A stretch of 64,000 bases of DNA from Agrococcus beijingensis (lineage in GTDB: Bacteria > Actinomycetota > Actinomycetes > Actinomycetales > Microbacteriaceae): positions 2,576,717 through 2,640,716 of the forward strand of contig NZ_CP132360.1 in NCBI RefSeq assembly GCF_030758955.1, read 5' to 3'. Positions 61,836 to 64,000 of the stretch are shown one piece after another. Made by a program: the position numbers and the translations under genes. The first letter of the stretch is position 1, and the number at the start of each line of letters is the position of its first letter. The notes beneath the pieces were generated by a model. It was not told the DNA's origin. It made no database searches and worked only from the letters and a program-made list of their open reading frames with translations.

Positions 61836-62374
61836 TCAACCGGTCGTTGCAACACCGGCCTGTTCGAGCAAGAGTAGGTGCTCCTGAAAGACCTCGGCGG
61901 GCGTTCGCCAGCCGAGGGTCTTGCGGGGCCGGTTGTTGAGCGTGAGCGCCACCGCCTCGAGGTCCTCGGCGCTCCACCGGGATAGGTCGGTGCCCTTGGG
62001 GAAGTACTGGCGCAGCAGGCCGTTGGTGTTCTTGTTCGTCGGCCGTTGACTTGGGGCATCTACCAGCGCATGGTCGCCGCCTACCGTGAACCCGACCGGG
62101 CGGTCGGGCGGACGCGCCGGGTTGACGACCAGCTTCGCCGTCTTCGGCCGCTTCGCCGCCTGCTGCGCCTTCCACTGCGCCACCGTCGCCCGATAGACCT
62201 GCCTGCCGCTGCGCGTAGCAGCATTGCGACTCAACTCCCGAGACACGGTTCCCTTGTCACGTCCCAGGCGGCGGGCGATCTCGTTCACCCCGATCTGCTG
62301 CACGCGCAGCAGCGCGATCTCCTACCGCTCCTCGAACCTGGATCGTGTCACCTCGGGCTGATTTCCTGACTTGA
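61836..62374 (-). pseudogene. IS30-family transposase remnant, internally deleted with a nonsense codon
   Basis: Minus-strand reading gives an IS30 N-terminus (GNQPEVTRSRFEER, TAG, then EIALLRVQQIGVNEIARRLG and DKGTVSRELSRNAATRSG), in which the usual Gln codon CAG has become TAG. After about KTAKLVVNP the DDE catalytic core is missing, and the frame rejoins at TNKNTNGLLRQYFPKGTDLS and ends EQAGVATTG. Roughly 200 or more residues are deleted. The element has broken the C-terminus of the YhgE-like gene. Confidence 0.88.
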
Positions 62375-63431
62375 GGGCCGCGAGGTCGGCCGACAGCTGC
62401 CGTGCGGCTTCGAGCGCCGCAGGGTCGGTCCCGGCGTCGGCCTCGAGCGCGCTGACGAGCTGCGCCGCCGCGGCCGCCGCGTCGTCGACGCCCGCCTCGA
62501 GCGCATCGATGCCGCTCGCCGCGACCACGCCGTCGAGCCCGGGCCCGACCTGGCGCACCGCCTGCTGCACGCCGCCGGCGAACTGCTCGGCGCCGCCGCT
62601 GTACTGGTCGACGCCGTCGCGCAGCGAGCCCGCACCGGCGGCCAGCTGGTCGACGCCGCCCGCGTACTGCTCGACACCCGTGCTGAGCGCCGCGGCGCCC
62701 CCGGCCAGCTGCCCGATGCCGGCCTCGGCGGTGCCGAGGCCGTCGGCGAGCTGATCGGCGCCCGCGGCGAGCTGGTCCGCGCCGTCGCCGGCGGTGCCGG
62801 TACCGCCGGCGAGCCGGTCGAGCCCGCCCGCGATCTCGCCGAGGCCCGACGCGAGCTCCGTGCCTCCGGAGCCCAGCGCATCCGCCCCGTCCGCCGCGCT
62901 GCCCAGCTGCTCGGCCAGCGTGCCGAGGCCGCCGTAGAGGCCCGAGATGAAGCCGCTCGTGACGAGGTCGCCGAACGAGCCGGCGATCGACTCGCCCGTC
63001 TCGCTCGCGAGCGTCGTCGCGAGGCCGTCGCTCGAGGCGTCGGTGACGATCTCGATGCCCGCCTGCCGCGGCTGGTCGCCCTGCAGGCTGAGCACCCGCT
63101 CCGAGAAGTCGGCCGGCACCGTGATCACCGCGTGCACGGTGCCGTCGGCGAGCTGCGCTGCGGCGTCGTCGGCATTCAGGATGCGGAAGTCGATGCCGTC
63201 GTCCTCGTCGGCGACGAGGTCGGTCACCACCTGGCGGCCGGCGAACATGACCGTCTCGGTGCCGTCGGGCGCCGTCGTGGTGAGCATCTCGTCGAGGTTG
63301 ACGACGGCGGCGGGCACGTCGCGCTCGCCGTCGACGGCCGGGCCCACCGACCAGGCGGCGAACGCGGCGATCGCGAACGGGGTGGCGGCGGCGGCGGCGA
63401 GCGCGACGCCCGTCTGCAGCGTGGTGCTCAT
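62322..63431 (-). CDS. YhgE/Pip-type membrane protein, C-terminus replaced by IS30 sequence
   Basis: 369 residues. One N-terminal membrane helix (LAAAAATPFAIAAFAAWSV), an extracytoplasmic domain (VPAAVVNLDEM, VHAVITVPADFSERVLSLQG), then a long run of 7-residue coiled units typical of YhgE/Pip proteins (QLAAGADQLADGLGTAEAGI). Intact family members have further helices at the C-terminus that form the ABC-2-like exporter body. Here about residue 352 runs into IS30 (KSGNQPEVTRSRFEER) and stops, so the protein is probably inactive. Its ATG overlaps the stop of the ATPase gene. Confidence 0.85.
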   Translation of the reverse strand: MSTTLQTGVALAAAAATPFAIAAFAAWSVGPAVDGERDVPAAVVNLDEMLTTTAPDGTETVMFAGRQVVTDLVADEDDGIDFRILNADDAAAQLADGTVHAVITVPADFSERVLSLQGDQPRQAGIEIVTDASSDGLATTLASETGESIAGSFGDLVTSGFISGLYGGLGTLAEQLGSAADGADALGSGGTELASGLGEIAGGLDRLAGGTGTAGDGADQLAAGADQLADGLGTAEAGIGQLAGGAAALSTGVEQYAGGVDQLAAGAGSLRDGVDQYSGGAEQFAGGVQQAVRQVGPGLDGVVAASGIDALEAGVDDAAAAAAQLVSALEADAGTDPAALEAARQLSADLAALKSGNQPEVTRSRFEER

Positions 63432-64000
63432 CGGTCTGCTCCGGTGGTCGCGAGCGCGTCGGGCGCCCGCGGGGTGTCGATGTCGGCGGATGCGGCTTCG
63501 GCAGCCGCGCGGTCGCGTGCGTCGCGCTCGTCCTCGGCGGTGGCGTCGGCGGGCAGCAGCTCGATCGCCTGCCTGCCGTGCGCGTCGGGCGATGGCTCGC
63601 TGGTGACGATGGTCGCGTCGTCGCCGGCCAGCAGCGCCGCCACGCGTGCGGAGCCCGCCGGGGCTCCTGCGGCGGCGTCGATCCAGACCAGGCTCGGTCG
63701 GCGCAGCGCGGCCATCGCCAGCAGCACCGCCGCGCGCTCGACCGGCGCGAGCCGCGAGAGCGGCGCCGACTCGTCGATCGACGTGCCCGCAGCGGCCGCG
63801 GCGCGCTCGACGAGCGCGGTGGCGCGGCGGTCGAGCACCGCGCCGACCGCGAACGGCGCGCGCAGCGCGAGCGCCGAGCGGGCCGCCTGGTGCGCGGTCT
63901 CGGCGTGGCCTGCGGCGCCGACGAGATCCAGGTCGACGAGCGCGATCCGCTCGCGCAGCGTGCCGACGTCGCCGGGCAGGGCGGCCCCGCCCAGGTGCGC
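63428..64000 (-). CDS. Degenerate ABC-type ATPase, 5' end outside window
   Basis: 190 codons visible, open at the right edge. The region after the expected signature reads LSRLAPVERAAVLLAMAALR, then a Walker B-like PSLVWIDAAAG, so the LSGGQ and the catalytic Glu are altered. A linker of Asp, Ala and Glu closes the protein. Its TGA overlaps the ATG of the YhgE-like gene. Probably the ATP-binding partner of that exporter; Walker A is outside the window. Confidence 0.65.
   Translation of the reverse strand, partial: AHLGGAALPGDVGTLRERIALVDLDLVGAAGHAETAHQAARSALALRAPFAVGAVLDRRATALVERAAAAAGTSIDESAPLSRLAPVERAAVLLAMAALRRPSLVWIDAAAGAPAGSARVAALLAGDDATIVTSEPSPDAHGRQAIELLPADATAEDERDARDRAAAEAASADIDTPRAPDALATTGADR

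Overview
The window is about 64 kb of very GC-rich DNA. Codon use, many GTG starts, ATGA/GTGA gene overlaps and the gene content (Lsr2, Orn, an F420-type LLM oxidoreductase, maltokinase, EttA) point to an actinobacterium of the family Microbacteriaceae. An Agrococcus-like genus is my guess from overall flavour only. The GC third-position bias gives long antisense open frames nearly everywhere; these are left out.

Layout. 1-8.8 kb is ordinary chromosome: mmsA (cut by the window edge), a thioesterase and ettA in one operon, a lipoprotein, ssb, msrA, a DedA protein, an HNH-type protein, tRNA-Arg, a HAD phosphatase, orn and tRNA-His. 8.9-15.75 kb is an accessory island for reactive sulfur: a CstR-type persulfide sensor, two tiny Cys-rich proteins, a persulfide dioxygenase-rhodanese fusion, a TauE exporter, a rhodanese lipoprotein, a thioredoxin and a small membrane protein. 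A decayed stretch (UspA and CtaG remnants) follows, then a second unit (DUF302, SHOCT, a truncated multicopper oxidase). Three near-identical palindromes mark the two promoters of this island.

16-24.4 kb holds two ThDP enzymes (one lacking the usual catalytic Glu, one PoxB), a uracil permease, a frameshifted MFS symporter and another MFS protein. 24.5-26.9 kb is an LLM monooxygenase/FMN reductase/MarR operon. 26.9-32.1 kb is a two-component system flanked by two paralogous APH-fold proteins, with a repeated perfect palindrome that may be the regulator's site. 34.1-36.1 kb is a cadmium/lead cassette (cadD, cmtR, lspA) plus the first 15 codons of a second cmtR on a matching operator. 36.2-43.8 kb has membrane proteins, a cytochrome b and the HrpA helicase, whose gene carries a REP-like element in frame. 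A 117-bp tandem repeat array follows.

44.3-55.3 kb is mostly small membrane or secreted proteins, regulators, an RHH/BrnT-like toxin-antitoxin pair, a secreted S1 protease, maltokinase, an SGNH hydrolase between two REP-like elements, and lsr2. 55.4-61.6 kb is a surface-polysaccharide locus: galU, a CapD-type dehydratase, a phosphoglycosyltransferase-SDR fusion and a lower-GC glycosyltransferase. An IS30 remnant (61.8-62.4 kb) has truncated a YhgE/Pip-type protein, which is coupled to a degenerate ABC ATPase running off the end.

The clearest candidates for new biology are the three-operator sulfur island with its tandem Cys-rich mini-proteins, the palindrome-linked two-component/APH-like locus, the operator-embedded start codons of the cmtR copies, and the several families of small hairpin repeats, some of which have entered coding sequence.
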